NCBI RefSeq assembly: GCF_027744825.2
Contig: NC_071336.1
Coordinates: 12,091,001 to 12,155,000 of the forward strand
Length of the DNA stretch: 64,000 nt
Direction of reading: 5' to 3'
Source: Synchiropus splendidus
Lineage: Eukaryota; Chordata; Actinopteri; Syngnathiformes; Callionymidae
The notes under the pieces: generated by a model
What the model was told of the DNA's origin: nothing
The model's database searches: none
What the model saw: the letters and a program-made list of their open reading frames with translations, nothing else
Made by a program: the position numbers and the translations under genes
Shown: positions 13,690-25,860 of the stretch, piece by piece
Layout of the letters: each line of letters opens with the position of its first letter
How positions within the stretch are numbered: position 1 is the stretch's first letter

Positions 13690-14130
13690 CTCCTGATTCT
13701 GACTCCAACCCAAATTCAAACAGCGATCCTTAATCCCATCACACCTGTGACTAGAACTCCCATCCAAGGTTCTGAAATGGAATTCACTTCCAAATTCCAG
13801 CTTTCAACAGTTTGATTTTAACCCCAACCTTAATTTTGACCTTGAAGGAAATTGGCATCTGATTTGGATCTCAACACTGACCCTTATCGTGGTTCTAAAA
13901 CCGATCCAAACTTCAGTCGCAATCCCGGTTCCAAACTTTCAAGCACGAGCCTCCACGAAATTCCTACGCTATTTTTAGCTTCAATAGAGAGTTTGATCTT
14001 AACCTTAACCTGCTGGCTAATCCTAAATCTCATCCTCATTCAGATTCCCATCTCTAGTGGCAAGATGTCGATCCAGATTTCAATCCTGATAATGATCTCG
14101 GCTCAGATCCAAACTGAAATAGCGATGCTA
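13690..14130. repeat. Degenerate CAA/TTCC-rich tandem region
   Basis: Words of the type TTCCAA, CCCAA, GATCC and AATCC recur every 15-30 bases for about 440 bases, giving a Pro/Ser/Leu/Ile-rich plus-strand frame at 13852-14181. I read this as an old degraded tandem repeat, since the frame has no domain and no splice or start context. Confidence 0.45.
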
Positions 14131-17100
14131 TATCGACAGAAGGTTCAAGCTGGAGAGGGAAGTAGGGCTCTAGTGGGGTAGTGCCAGGGTGTGAGGGGTT
14201 AGGTTAGTAGGTCGGCGTTCAGTGTAAAAGGATGAAATGGACGGATTAAAATCTTGGTCCACTTTTGAAGAACCACATTTTGGATTATTTAAACATCCCT
14301 TGGTGAATAGAAACAGCAATGTGGGTGTGTGCACGTCTTGGCGGGTTTGTCTTGGCAGGATGTTGCCCGGCTTACGCTGGTCCATAGGTGTGGAAGAAAT
14401 GCAAGAGGATTAGAGAGAGAGCACACAGAACCCACAGAGAGGCGAATAGAGGACCCGCGGGAGGGACGGAAGAAAGATGAAAACAGATTAAGTAAGTTAT
14501 CGGAAGGCAGCGAGAGAATGCTGGACAACACAAGAGCAAGAATGTGAAGAGCTGCTTCGAAGAAACGGTTAATTGCTGGATTTCATACCGCAGGATGGAT
14601 TATCTCTACCTCCATTGTGTGCGTGTGTGTGTGTGTGAGTGTGTATAAATTAATAATACTTTCTATCCCTCTCAGCTTCGTCCATTCAGTGCATCGTTTT
14701 TTATCTCAGAGAATTCTTTCAGTCTATTATTCCCTTGTTGTATGCTCAGAGGTGTGTGAGTGTGTATTGGGCTCTTGAGCAGATTCTCTCTCACAATGTG
14801 TGAAGTAGAGCTTCACAATATATCAATAATGCAAAAAGATATTAACCACTGAGATATTATGAATAACCATGGCGCTGCCTGGCATGGAAGTGGCCTCCAC
14901 TTGACAAAAACACTTTTGTCTTTGCATTTCTCTATAAGAAACGCCCGTTTCAGAAACATCCCAGCCATTTGGCTGACAACTAAAGGACTCCTGGTCAAAG
15001 AATGGATCTCAGCCTCTAACTGCACAAGTGTATTCGCCCTTCTGACTGTCAGCACGATCAGCACATGTTTTTAATCTGCTCCCCCGCCCCCTTCACACGT
15101 CCCTCCAGGGAGTCCATCTCACTGTCACCTCTCCTCACTTCTCTGGTCATCTTGCTCGTGTCTCATATCGTCTCCTCATCATTGGCACCACATCTGGAAA
15201 TCACATCCTTCTGCTTATTTTGTTTCTTATTTAAGAATTCCCTCCCAAAAAAAAAACATTGGCCACAGGACCCAGGCCTGGACCCGGTCCTCTTGACTGC
15301 AAGTTGTCACTCAAAGACTAAAGGAAGTGGACCTGACCCCGGTTGAATTCAAAGCCAGATTGACAAGATAAAACACGCATCAGAGCTCCTGTCCAACTTC
15401 AGCAGAGAGGAACAACTTCCTCAGTTTGGCTTTTTAACAGTTCATTCACTAAAATAAACTCGTACACCTTTTATATCCAAATCAACAACCCGCACATTTT
15501 AAGCTTCTTAAAAAAGCAAATTATTTTTAAAAAAATCTATGTATTTTAGGAGACCAATATCCGAGGAAATGTTCAGTTGTTTTGCTTCTCCTTTGTTAAG
15601 AATCTCATTTACATCAGAGGGCTCATTGCAGCATTTTTGTCCATGTGTATTCGAAAGGTAAAGTTAATAGTGTGTACACAACTTATTCAAAAAATAAAGT
15701 AGACGTGGTATCTTAAGATGGCACAAACGCGAAGCAGCACCATGACAGGGTATTTTCTCTGAATTATCAGAAGAAGGCAACTTAAATTGAAGGTTAATCT
15801 TTGACCTTCAATCTCGGTTCTGTGGATTTCACAGAGCAGCCTTGGACCACTTGACAACAGATTAGGGCAGCAAGATTATTCATTGGATTGAGGCAGATTA
15901 ACCCATCTAATGTCCAGCATCGGACCAGTGGATTTGCTGGTCGGACTGGATTGCTTTATCAGCATGAGAAGTGGAAAAACAGGAAGTGGCCGAACGAGTC
16001 GGAGCTGAGGAAAAGTGAGTTTTTGTTTTTAACGGACTGATGGATTCATAGATAGTGGAGGAGGCAGGGCAACGTTCAACACCTGCAGATGGAAAAGATA
16101 ATTGGTCTGGGGCTGGCATTTGTTTGGATGTGGATGTCGCGTACTTGTGTACTTCCATTGATGAGACAATGTGTTCTCTGTTAATTATATGAAAAAGCGT
16201 TGGGCTTGGAGGAAATCTGTTTTGGAAATCAGTGTTGCTTAATGGATATGTTCAGTTCACAAACTACTGGACTTTTCATTTCAACATTTGGTTCATTTGC
16301 ATGTTCAATTAATAACTACTACATTCTAAAGTAAGTAGAAGTTTTCACAGCATTTAAATGCAATATTGTGGTATTTTATTCATTTGATTAAGTCTGTCTT
16401 CATTTTAAAACCAAACAAGGCATCAAGGCATTTAGTTGAGAGGCTCACAGTCAGGGCCTTGCAGACGGTCACAGTGAGAGTCCAGTCACACAGAAGCTGG
16501 CAGACAAAGTGGAAGACTGATCCATCTGAGTTAAGAAATAAAGTCCACAAACGTGCTGACTTTATTTGCTCTGCTCTGTATTAACTGCGTGAGAGAGTGC
16601 TTGTGTGTTTTGACCAGGTGAGCAGGAACCTCCAGGTGTGGCGATGAGATACTGGCGAGTTTGGGGGACTTTGGGCTTAGGCAGGCCAGCAGGAGGACCA
16701 GTGCGGGGGGAGAGATAAACTAAGCTCCAGGTAGCAGAGCCAAACCTGTGCAAAGGGGACGGACTTGGACCAGGAGGACTGATGGACAGGTTTGAGATGT
16801 GAAGCCAGAAATGCGTGTGAGACGAGTCCTGAGAGGGACACGGCGGTGAGGAGTGGAGGAGGGGAAGGGTCCGCTGGTTGCTAATCCCCTTACAGACAGC
16901 TTTGTTGAGTGATTGACAGCTCAGCGCGCCACGTTAGAGTCAGAGAAGAGGGCCGGGGGGTTTGGGGTACCATGACTGGAGGGATTATCCACCCCTGGTT
17001 TACAACCCACTCATCACCACCTCATCACCCGTCCCCAGAAGAGGTCAAGTGGTCCAGGCCAGGTTCTGTTGTTTCCATCGCCCACAATAACTTGTTTTGT

Positions 17101-19183
17101 TTCTGCCACCAATTCAGGGATGCTGTTTGAGGGGGCGGGGTCAGGCAGCAGGGGGTGGGGTTACACAAACCCACGCAGGGCAAGCCAACAAGTGTTCTCG
17201 CCCACGCATGACACACGCCAGACATACACGCACACCGAGGCCCTCAAACCCTGACAAGAGGCTTGTTCTGGTAGATCGCTGTGGCAACCAGCGTCGGCTC
17301 GAGAGGAAAGCGTTTACGATTAAATTATCACTGATAATAAGATGAAATGCTGAGACAAAGCACCGACGCACGCAGAAACACTCGTACAAAACACATAATT
17401 AACAGAAGTGAACAAGATGATCAGCTTGAAGGGAATTCATTAGGTTTATATTTGCGAGGAAATGGTGGCATTTCTGTGCTGTAAACTGATTATTGAATAA
17501 AGACATAAAAAACAGTTTTCAGCAAGGTTAATCAACAAAGTCGGTTATTGAGCTAACAGCTACGTTGCACTGACCATTCTGTCTCTCACAGAGGAACATT
17601 TCAGTAGCATCTTCAAGTATTTCTTTAAAAGTTGCACACGATCCACTTGATTATTCCGTAATATCTGTTCCAGTAAATATTGTTTTTTACTTAGTTAGCG
17701 CTGTGAAATTTGTATTTCTACTTCACATACCAGGTGACTCATGAGCGCTCAAAGGTCCGAAGTTATACGTTCCTGTTGTAGTTTATCAACATCTACGGTT
17801 TTGAAGTGATAAACGGAGATGCATTCTGATATGACCATTTCTTCTCCCGTCACCGTTTTTTTCTACTGCTTTACTCTGTTGATGACAACCTGAGCCGTTA
17901 CTGAATCTCCTGGTAGTTTGTAGTAATTCACAGCCTTTCTTCAGTGAAGTTCTGTTCAAACACAAAGCCATGAAAATGTGAAAGAAACATCACGCTCAGG
18001 CAGAACTCCAGATGTCAGTGAAAGTGACCCACTCGGGTCCACTCATCCATCAAGCACAATACAAAAGAACACAACGGAGAGCAAGGTGGGGGAGGGGCTA
18101 TAGCTGGACCACACCCCTACTGCACCCCCCACGTAGCGCTGCTGCATTCTTTGTGACGAAGTAAGGAAAGGGGGGGGTCCATCTGGGTGTAGTATGTGTG
18201 TGTGTTCTTCTGTGCTTCAGAGGTTGCTGGAAGGAGGTGATGAAATGAGGAGGACCGAACCACCTGCCAAGAAAGAAAAGGAGCAGATGGAGGAGGAGAA
18301 AAAAGGAGGAGGACGAGAACGAAGTTCAGCGCCCAGCGGTTCGCTGCAACCTGATCCAAAGGCGTGCAGGAATGAATTTGAGTGGAGGTCTAGAGAGGAG
18401 AACAAAAGACATGGAGGAGGATTAGAGAAGTGAAGGAGTGTGTGAAGACAAAGAGGCGCAGGAGGTGGGGAGGAGAGTGAGAAAGAGGGTGGAGGTATTC
18501 TACTTGGAACATTTCCAACCCTGGGAGCAATAATATTTTTCATCTGCCAAATAATGTGTGTTCGCCAGCGAGTGTGAATGTGAGTGCGTAAGTCGCATCA
18601 TTAATAATCAGCACAAGGTCGATGAAGTCAACACCTGCGCTACACGTCTTCTTCCGCTGATTGTGAAATTCACTCTCTGCCTGAAACTGTACTCTTCAAA
18701 TTCCCTTTGATCCCTGCTTCCGCGGACAGAGAACATTTTCGTTACCAAGCCTCCCCCTCCGCCGAAGTCCCGCTCAGAACTAATCACACATTTGGAACGT
18801 CAATACGACTTCATATTAAACAGAACCAGGAGACGGCGAAAGATTTTCCACGCAACGGGAGCCAAGTTCAGGCAGTTACCGTGACAACCGTGTTCAACTA
18901 ATGCCGTAGCCAGATGTGTCGCGCTCGCTAATCTGCAGGCCCCGAATTTCGCCCCAATATAGTCTGATTATGAGAACGTGAGCGTGCAAAAGTGCGAGAG
19001 GAAACGTCTGGAGGAACCATCAAGCCGCTAACGGCGGTGTTTGCCGGCAACACTCCTTTACATAAAGTTCATGTTTGCACACACGCACACAAAGATTCTG
19101 AGAAACATTTGCCTAAACTTTGCATCTGCATAGATCTTCAGAGTTCAAAAATGCAAACACAGAACTTCAGCCAGGGGCAAAAC

Positions 19184-19360
19184 TGTTAGACAACCAGCAG
19201 ACAGCCAACTCACTATCACAAGACAAAAACAACCACACAACTGACAACCAAGTAGACAGGGAACCCATACGACACACAACCAACTAGACAAATAACCAGA
19301 GGCCAGACAAACGCAACACTGGACAACCTACCCACAAGACAAACAATCGAACAGACAGTT
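19184..19360. repeat. Degenerate minisatellite, GACAACCA-type unit
   Basis: Variants of ACAACCAACTAGACA recur at roughly 12-16 base spacing (for example AGACAACCAGCAGACA, CAACCACACAACTGACA and ACACAACCAACTAGACA). The units are diverged, indicating an old array. It lies within efnb3 intron 1. Confidence 0.65.
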
Positions 19361-21478
19361 GGCTCATAACACCTTCGATATCCGAGACGACCGCACGCAA
19401 GACCGTGTCAAGCGCAGAGAACTGGATGACTAACAACATAGCGACATCTGACGTAGCAGTAAACCGACACACAAACCACCTGAGCTGCAAAGCAGATTTA
19501 GAACACACCAAGTGGATTCAGTCAGTTGTGCGTAAGAGGATGTGATTCAGGTTAGAGTAGTCGAGTATAATACAGATGTTTTTCTGCTCTTTAGAACACT
19601 TCACACACATGACTTCTTAAGAGGATGTAGCCATTTCTTGATATGATTTGGCCTCTTGACCCTTTGGTTGGTGTCAAGGTCACCCTGCTACCAGAATTTT
19701 ACACTGTAAAATGGTCCAATAGTATGGATTCAAGAAGAAGCTATTCTCATATCACCTGCAGCTGAAGCAAACAAAACATGTCAGAAGTCAAGAGTGCGTC
19801 TACAACAATCCAAGTTACGATGGTCAGGATTGCACAACAAACTTGAGTCAAACAGCAGCCCTGATGTTCTGTAAACACCCAACCAAAATGACACTTGAAA
19901 GGTGCGGCACACAGACTTGAATCTTCCTGGAAAGACGGCAGCACCTCGGGACCCCTGCGGTGAAGCGATCTGCACCACCTTTTCCGCACGCAGAGACATT
20001 AGCACGCATGCACACCTGCCAACAGAGCACGTCTCTGTCCCGTCACCAGCAGAGAAGTTTGACCCCGCCCAGCGAAAAAATCTGCCAAGAGGACTGGATG
20101 ATCCGTCTTAGAGCGGAGGTGCTGGGAAGCAAGCTAATGAGTGTGTGTGTGTGTTTGTGTGTGTGCAGTCACTGGGGGCAATCCGCCAACTGATGCTGGG
20201 TCACATGTGACCCCTTCAGACCTGGATTAGTGCGACTTCAGGAGTGGTTCAAAATGACACACGAACACATCGCCATCTCATCCGGCCGCCCCGGGATTGT
20301 GTTTATTGGTCATATTGCGGTTTTTGCGATTCATCCCAGGATCAGGTCCCGGTCACCATAACTCGGCATGTACAGATGAATAGCAGGATTTAGTTAAGTC
20401 AGGTCAGAGGGGTACGTGCAGACGTTAAACGGAACTAAAGCTTCATTGAGGTTACACTTGAAAAGAGCTCTTAAACACAAGACTGTTCCCACTCCAGAAC
20501 CTCCTCCCACTGATCATTCACTGATGCAGCTTTCCACCAGTGCTTCAACTGAAGTCAATAAAGTAGGATGCTACGGGAACCACCGCCAACAACCTGCACT
20601 GAACTTTAATTTAACGCTGTAAAACAGCCATTGGATAATTTTCATTCTCACAAGAAAGAAAAAAAAATCTCCCGATCAAATTTTACATTTAAAAAAGAAA
20701 GACTTGCAAGTGCAGTTTGCAGGGAGACCCAGCGTCTCTTCGCATGGTCATCATCCGCAGCATCATAATTAGCTCCTAGATGTGACACATGTTCCCAATT
20801 TGCTACGTCTGGTCAGCGCGCCAGGAGGGGGCATGATGAAGCGAGGCGGAGATAAAGACAGACAGGAAATGACAGGAGAGGGAGATATGGGAGGACAGAA
20901 GATCGCTCGCTACGGCAGAAGCCAATTCGATGGGAACATCAAAGACATGGAGGTCCAGGGGTTGGCAAGGTGACGGCGGTCAGGTCCGAGTCCTCTCTCC
21001 TACAGTTCAGGCCATGCGGACTCACTTGAACGCTTGCAAGCTAGCGACAATGACAATTTTTCTTTTCAGTTTTTTCTCCCTCAGTGGTCGGACTTACACG
21101 ACTGACATGCTCAGAGGCTAAACCTCTCACTTGCTACCCGACAATGAGTGTCATCAGGGAAGGATGTGGGATCAGTGGGAAGGCCTCGGCAGCCGTTAGC
21201 GCCGGAGAGGGAATCAGCCTCCTGTGACCAACTGCGCTCCCTCCTTCTGTAAATCCACCCGATGTTGGCAAAAAGGCCTCATTAAGGGCTTCATAGCTGA
21301 TCCAGAGCAGGGGCCCACACACATAACAGGCCGGAGGGGGGGAGGGCCAGGGGCATTCAGGCGATTGCCTGAAGCGCACAGACATACCCTTGGGCACCAC
21401 TGCGAGGTCGGAACCATGAGAGAATATAAAGCGATTAACAGCCAAATGAATAGAAATAAAGTGTTCTTAAGGAAGGAA

Positions 21479-21535
21479 GCAACACATCAACAGGACAAGT
21501 TGATGTCCTGATCAACTTGTCCTTTGATGTGTTGC
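21479..21535. repeat. 25-bp near-perfect hairpin
   Basis: The arm 21479-21504 and the arm 21511-21535 are reverse complements apart from one extra base in the first arm. The loop GTCCTG has 6 bases. It is a lone inverted repeat in efnb3 intron 1 and no transposon termini are recognisable around it. Confidence 0.93.
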
Positions 21536-24500
21536 AGGAACTAGTGAACCCAAGCATTGAGAGAAGATGACTGACACAACACAGGACGGTTACCGACAGG
21601 GTACAAAAGTCTGTCAAGTGGTCAGGTTTGATGAAACGCACTTGACAGAAGACAAAAAAATTAAGTGCGGAGACAAAAGTGCCGGGGTAAAAGTGGCTGA
21701 AGGAATTCAGTCAAGAGGAAATGAAAGAAAAGATTGGAGCCATGAGAGGCGTTTATGACACCACAATGTTAAGGCTCGACAGGTCTTAGTTACCGTGGCC
21801 GTGGACCAGCCTGGACATGGAAGAAGGTCAACAAAGATGAATGTTGACAGACTGTATTGATGACGAAAGTCTGGACTGGACTTGTGTTTACTCGTAACAT
21901 GTTAGTGATGTTGCTAACTGGCTCATAAGAGACACACTGTGACCCCCATTGTGAGGGAAATACGACTGCTGGTGACGCAGTACAGTCATGTTTCAGAAGA
22001 AATATATAGAGAAATCAGCCCTTCTACACCAGACAGGCCACAGCAGGACGGATGTGTGAGCACAGGTGTGAAGGCTGAACTGTGCGTGAAATGGAAGCAA
22101 CAACAATAGTCCACCACCAGAGTTTCTGCTCCATGTTCCATTACTGGCTGTTTTCAATTCAAAGCAGCCACACGAAAATACTCCCACAAGAGCAAGCCAT
22201 TGCTCTGATCAAAGAACAGTGTGACGTTATGGGTAGAATATTTTCTTTCCCCAAATACACCATTTGGAATTTCAACATGTGACAGAAATGCGCTTTCCAT
22301 TTAAAATGTGTTCGAAAAGACAAGGTTATACAACAACATAGCTGTTAGCATAGACGTGTTAAATCTTAAAGGGGAAAAGCTGGAATTACAAAGTATCACA
22401 CAGCTCAGTTTTAAGTTCAGACGGAGAAGCCTCAGCAGATCTGAAAGCGCATGACTCTCAGCCTCACGATATCCACTGACCAGTGCTTCCCAGTGTTGCG
22501 CCGCACCGAAAATATCCGTCAGGTGTTAGTCATCCTCCTGAAATTTAATTTACAACCCAAAGACACCAGTTCCAAACAAAACCAACAATTTCCCTCATGG
22601 GGGAAATTAAAGCTGTAAATTCTGGCACCAAGATGAAGGTTTTAATTTCTTTTGGAATCTTTTTTTCTCAGGAACCAGGCGAGGTGTTTGTTTCAGGGGA
22701 ATGAAGCGAGCACTCGCCCGGAACATTAAATTAACTCCTTGCGGTCGACATCAAAGATGCTCACAAGTATCTCATAAACCCTGACGGAAGGTCACGACCT
22801 GCTTGCATGCAGAGAATATTTGTGTTTTTCATTCAGCCTCAAATCAAAAATGCAAATCAACTTTGTTTCTCGTGGCAACATTGACTGAGAGACATGGCGC
22901 TTCAAAGCGGGTTTTCAGATTGTCCACCGTCTTGAAACAGTGAATTTAGATTTCACATGTCCAACACCATTAATACTTTATCATACTGGAGAAAATCTCT
23001 TTCATAAAATAACTCTCACAACACTCATCTATCAACGCCGATGAGCTACACTCCAGAAAACACCAATGCAGTCCAAAGAAAAGTACGAGACACGTCTTCC
23101 AACTTCAATCACTTGCAACACGCAACTGTGATACAACACATCAGGCAGATTTATTTTGATTTATTTACTTTTTTACTCAATGATACTTCGATATCTGCCT
23201 CAAAAGTAGTGTAGTAAAGCTGCGTCACACTCAACTGTGACTTTAACATGTCATTGTTGTCAATCATACGCCACCTGACCTTCTGTAGGAATGACAGCAG
23301 AACAAGCTTACAGTACCTTGTTAATAACTGGTAATTGAGGAGGAGTTCACTGCTAAAATGAATGCTTAATACATCAGACTTATCTGGTTCTTCGGCATTT
23401 GTATACCAACTTTCACTGGTGAAACACTTTTCATGCTTTGTTTGAGTGACAGACGCAAAAGTGCCCCTTCTTCCTTCATTTCACCAGAGCCTTCTAAAAC
23501 TCAGGGTCACTGGCAAAGTGAGGAGCAAGTTGCTCCATCAACAACTGGATCCTTTTCATTGCCCCAGTGTGAATAGTACATTGGCAATTAGAGTGAGTGG
23601 ACATGAGTTCTTTCAGTGAGCCTCATGTACATTTCAAGTGATGAAAGCAAGCCGAGTGTCCAGTGATGTATTCCCGTGCACTTCCACACAACGTTTCACT
23701 GGTGCTGCACAACTACACTTTGGCAAACTATAAAACTTTCAAAAACCAAGTAAAGAATGAATGTGGTCCTGGATCACTTCCAAAAGACATCATGAGCTGT
23801 ACACTCCTTCCATTTGACCCTCCAGATTCTTCCTACTTCAGTCCTTTGCTCACTCTTTTTGGCTATTTTGAAGACATAAACATTACTCAAATTTAAGAGA
23901 AAACCGCTGCCAGTCTTTGTCTGCCATCTGCTAGCAGCCAGAACCCACAACTCCTCTCTGTCTGAGTGACGGAAGTTAACAAACAACACAGCTTTGTTGT
24001 CTGTCTGCGCTTCACATACATTGGTGTCCGAATGGAGGTGAACACAAGTGAAATCAGCAGACGGTTTAATCGTCGTTCCATCTGAGACGTTCATGTTTGT
24101 CATGTTTCCTTCACATTGTTTATTGAGCTTCTAACTGTTGCACTTTGGAGTGATCCAGCACAAGACAGGACACGAATTTGAGTCAGGAAAAATCCTCTTT
24201 TGTTTCCAACATGAGGGGGAAAAAAACAGCACGGCTGCAAATATGAAAATGATGACAATATTCAGACCCGATTGTTGACATCTTGACCTTTTAGCAACAA
24301 TATATAACATATTTAAACAGCGTCTTGAGGCCATTTTGTAGACTTCAACCGTAGCTTCTTTGTTTTGACTACAAACAAACCCTTGGGTAATAAAGATGAC
24401 ACAAGACAAAGGAAATAACAACAGACTTCAAAACTTTTCTTCTGCCAAAATGACAACATTATTTTCACATCTTTTTTTTTAATTAACAAAGATTTACCGC

Positions 24501-24843
24501 AGAAACGTGAAAATCTTATAATTGTGCAACCACTCCTCAATGAAAGGCGTTTTTTTCACGAGTACAAACTAGAATGACTTTGGTAAATGCACTTGCTCTA
24601 TATAAATGTCGCCATTTTCTTAACTTTTCCTATGTTTTTTTTCCAGTAAGATTCTATAGCACAGTTGTTTTTCAATCTACTATTCCACGCGACAGATGTG
24701 AAGTGACATATCGGATCCCTCACACCTGCAGCCATCTTACAACATCCCATTCCCAAATCTGAGCCGTTTGACCAGAATTCCTGGCTCACTATTCCCCGTG
24801 TCCCTTCGGAATTCCGCACCCGGGGAGTTGCGGGAGCTCCTAC

Positions 24844-24980
24844 CTTTCGTTGAGCGAGTTCCAGTAGATGGGCTCCATGTTGCTGGCTGTGGTCGCCAGT
24901 AAATCCAGCAGCAGCACCAGCAGGATTCCCATCCCATTCCCAGCTCCTCCGCACGCCATCTCGACCCGCATTCCCAACAT
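24844..24980 (-). CDS. efnb3: Ephrin-B3 exon 1 (signal peptide and ectodomain start)
   Basis: The first coding exon gives 45 codons plus two bases. Three in-frame ATGs occur, at 24980, 24971 and 24959. The first gives the longest product and the third still leaves a complete signal peptide. The hydrophobic core is GILLVLLLDLLATTA, followed by the mature N-terminus MEPIYWNSLNE, which matches the ephrin-B LEPxYWNS signature. The exon ends AAAG before GTAGGAG (donor), phase 2, and fits exon 2 at 880. The reading frame, the phase and the minus-strand order wrap53 then efnb3 (as in the human locus, from memory) all agree. Which ATG is used is not settled by the sequence. Confidence 0.9.
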
Positions 24981-25860
24981 TTGCAGCCACATTGGGCAAG
25001 AAGTGTGGAGCAAAGGAAGCCGCTGCAGGTGGATGTGAAGCAGTTAAAGAGAGAATCCCGCAGTTTTTATCCTCATGGATCCAAAATTCAGCCCCCAAAA
25101 CAAACACTGACAAACTTGTCCGGTCCAAACGCGTGATTCTTTCTCTGGGTTCTGGTTGTCAACCCCGCAACATTCCCTGAACAAATCCACTCGGGGGGGA
25201 TTTCAGCAGCGTCGCTGGAGGACTCCTCTCCGGTGGTGTCCCCGAACAACGTCCCCTTGTTCTCTCCGCGACCCAGACTGCGTGGGCTTCTCTCCCATTC
25301 CCCGGTCGCAGCTCCGGGAGATCAGCACAGCACGCCAGGTGAGCGGGAACGTTTCCACGGGGAAAAGCACAGCTGTGTCACCGGTGTCCGCGGACATCCA
25401 TGGTCCCCGCGCGGACTCTTGAAACCCTCAAATCCTTGCTGGGAGTGAGTCGAGCGGGGAAAGATCCAGGGGATAGATCCACGAACAGCCAAGTTGGAAG
25501 AGGACGTGTGGATGCGACTCTTGCTGCGTGGACGGGTCCTGAGTGCTCCTGCTCTGAATCCCCGTGCAGCGACTGGCAGCAGCCCACTGACACGCACACT
25601 CACTCACTCACTCGCTGACTGACACACGCGCACTGGCTCGCACGCGCAGCGCAGGAGGCGGAGAAAGAGGAGGAGAAATTCTCATTCTCCCACCGGCGGA
25701 CAGGGGGGGTGATTCTTCCAGGATTTTATTTGAAAGGGGGCGGTAGCGAGTCCCCCAGCGCCTCCTCCAGACTCGGACCTGTGGACTCCTTGTGCCCTCC
25801 CTCTTACCCCTCCGCCCCCTCTTCAACAGCGCGGCTGGTGTAGAGCAACAGTGCCCCCAC
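24981..25860 (-). promoter_or_regulatory. efnb3: efnb3 5' UTR and GC-rich promoter region
   Basis: Directly upstream of the efnb3 start the sequence becomes GC- and CpG-richer than its surroundings, especially between about 25190 and 25840, with several GCGC, CGCG and GGCGG words. This is the expected place for the 5' UTR and core promoter. I cannot fix the transcription start. A probable upstream end is the drop in GC content after about 25860. Confidence 0.5.

Larger units (their letters stand above)
881..24843 (-). other. efnb3: efnb3 intron 1, about 24 kb
   Basis: The DNA between the two efnb3 exons holds no open frame with recognisable protein similarity. The open frames present come from CA/GT runs or are short and without codon bias. 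It contains several microsatellites, a three-part palindrome cluster (2271-2378), a 25-bp hairpin (21479-21535), a purine-biased tract (4680-5230), a decayed hAT-like copy (11605-12232), another transposon remnant (8225-8349) and degenerate tandem repeats (13690-14130, 19184-19360). A long first intron is typical of ephrin-B genes and often holds enhancers. I cannot point to any specific enhancer from sequence alone. Confidence 0.8.

Noticed and set aside
13852..14181. 109-codon plus-strand open frame
   Set aside because: Falls in a degenerate tandem repeat and matches no known protein family that I recognise.
21479..21535. Annotation of the hairpin as a microRNA gene
   Set aside because: The stem is only 25 bp, shorter than typical precursors, and matches no microRNA I know. 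It is kept only as a structural finding.
24598..25128. 176-codon minus-strand open frame over efnb3 exon 1
   Set aside because: It is a shadow frame. The ephrin signal peptide and MEPIYWNS motif are in another frame that ends at a proper donor.
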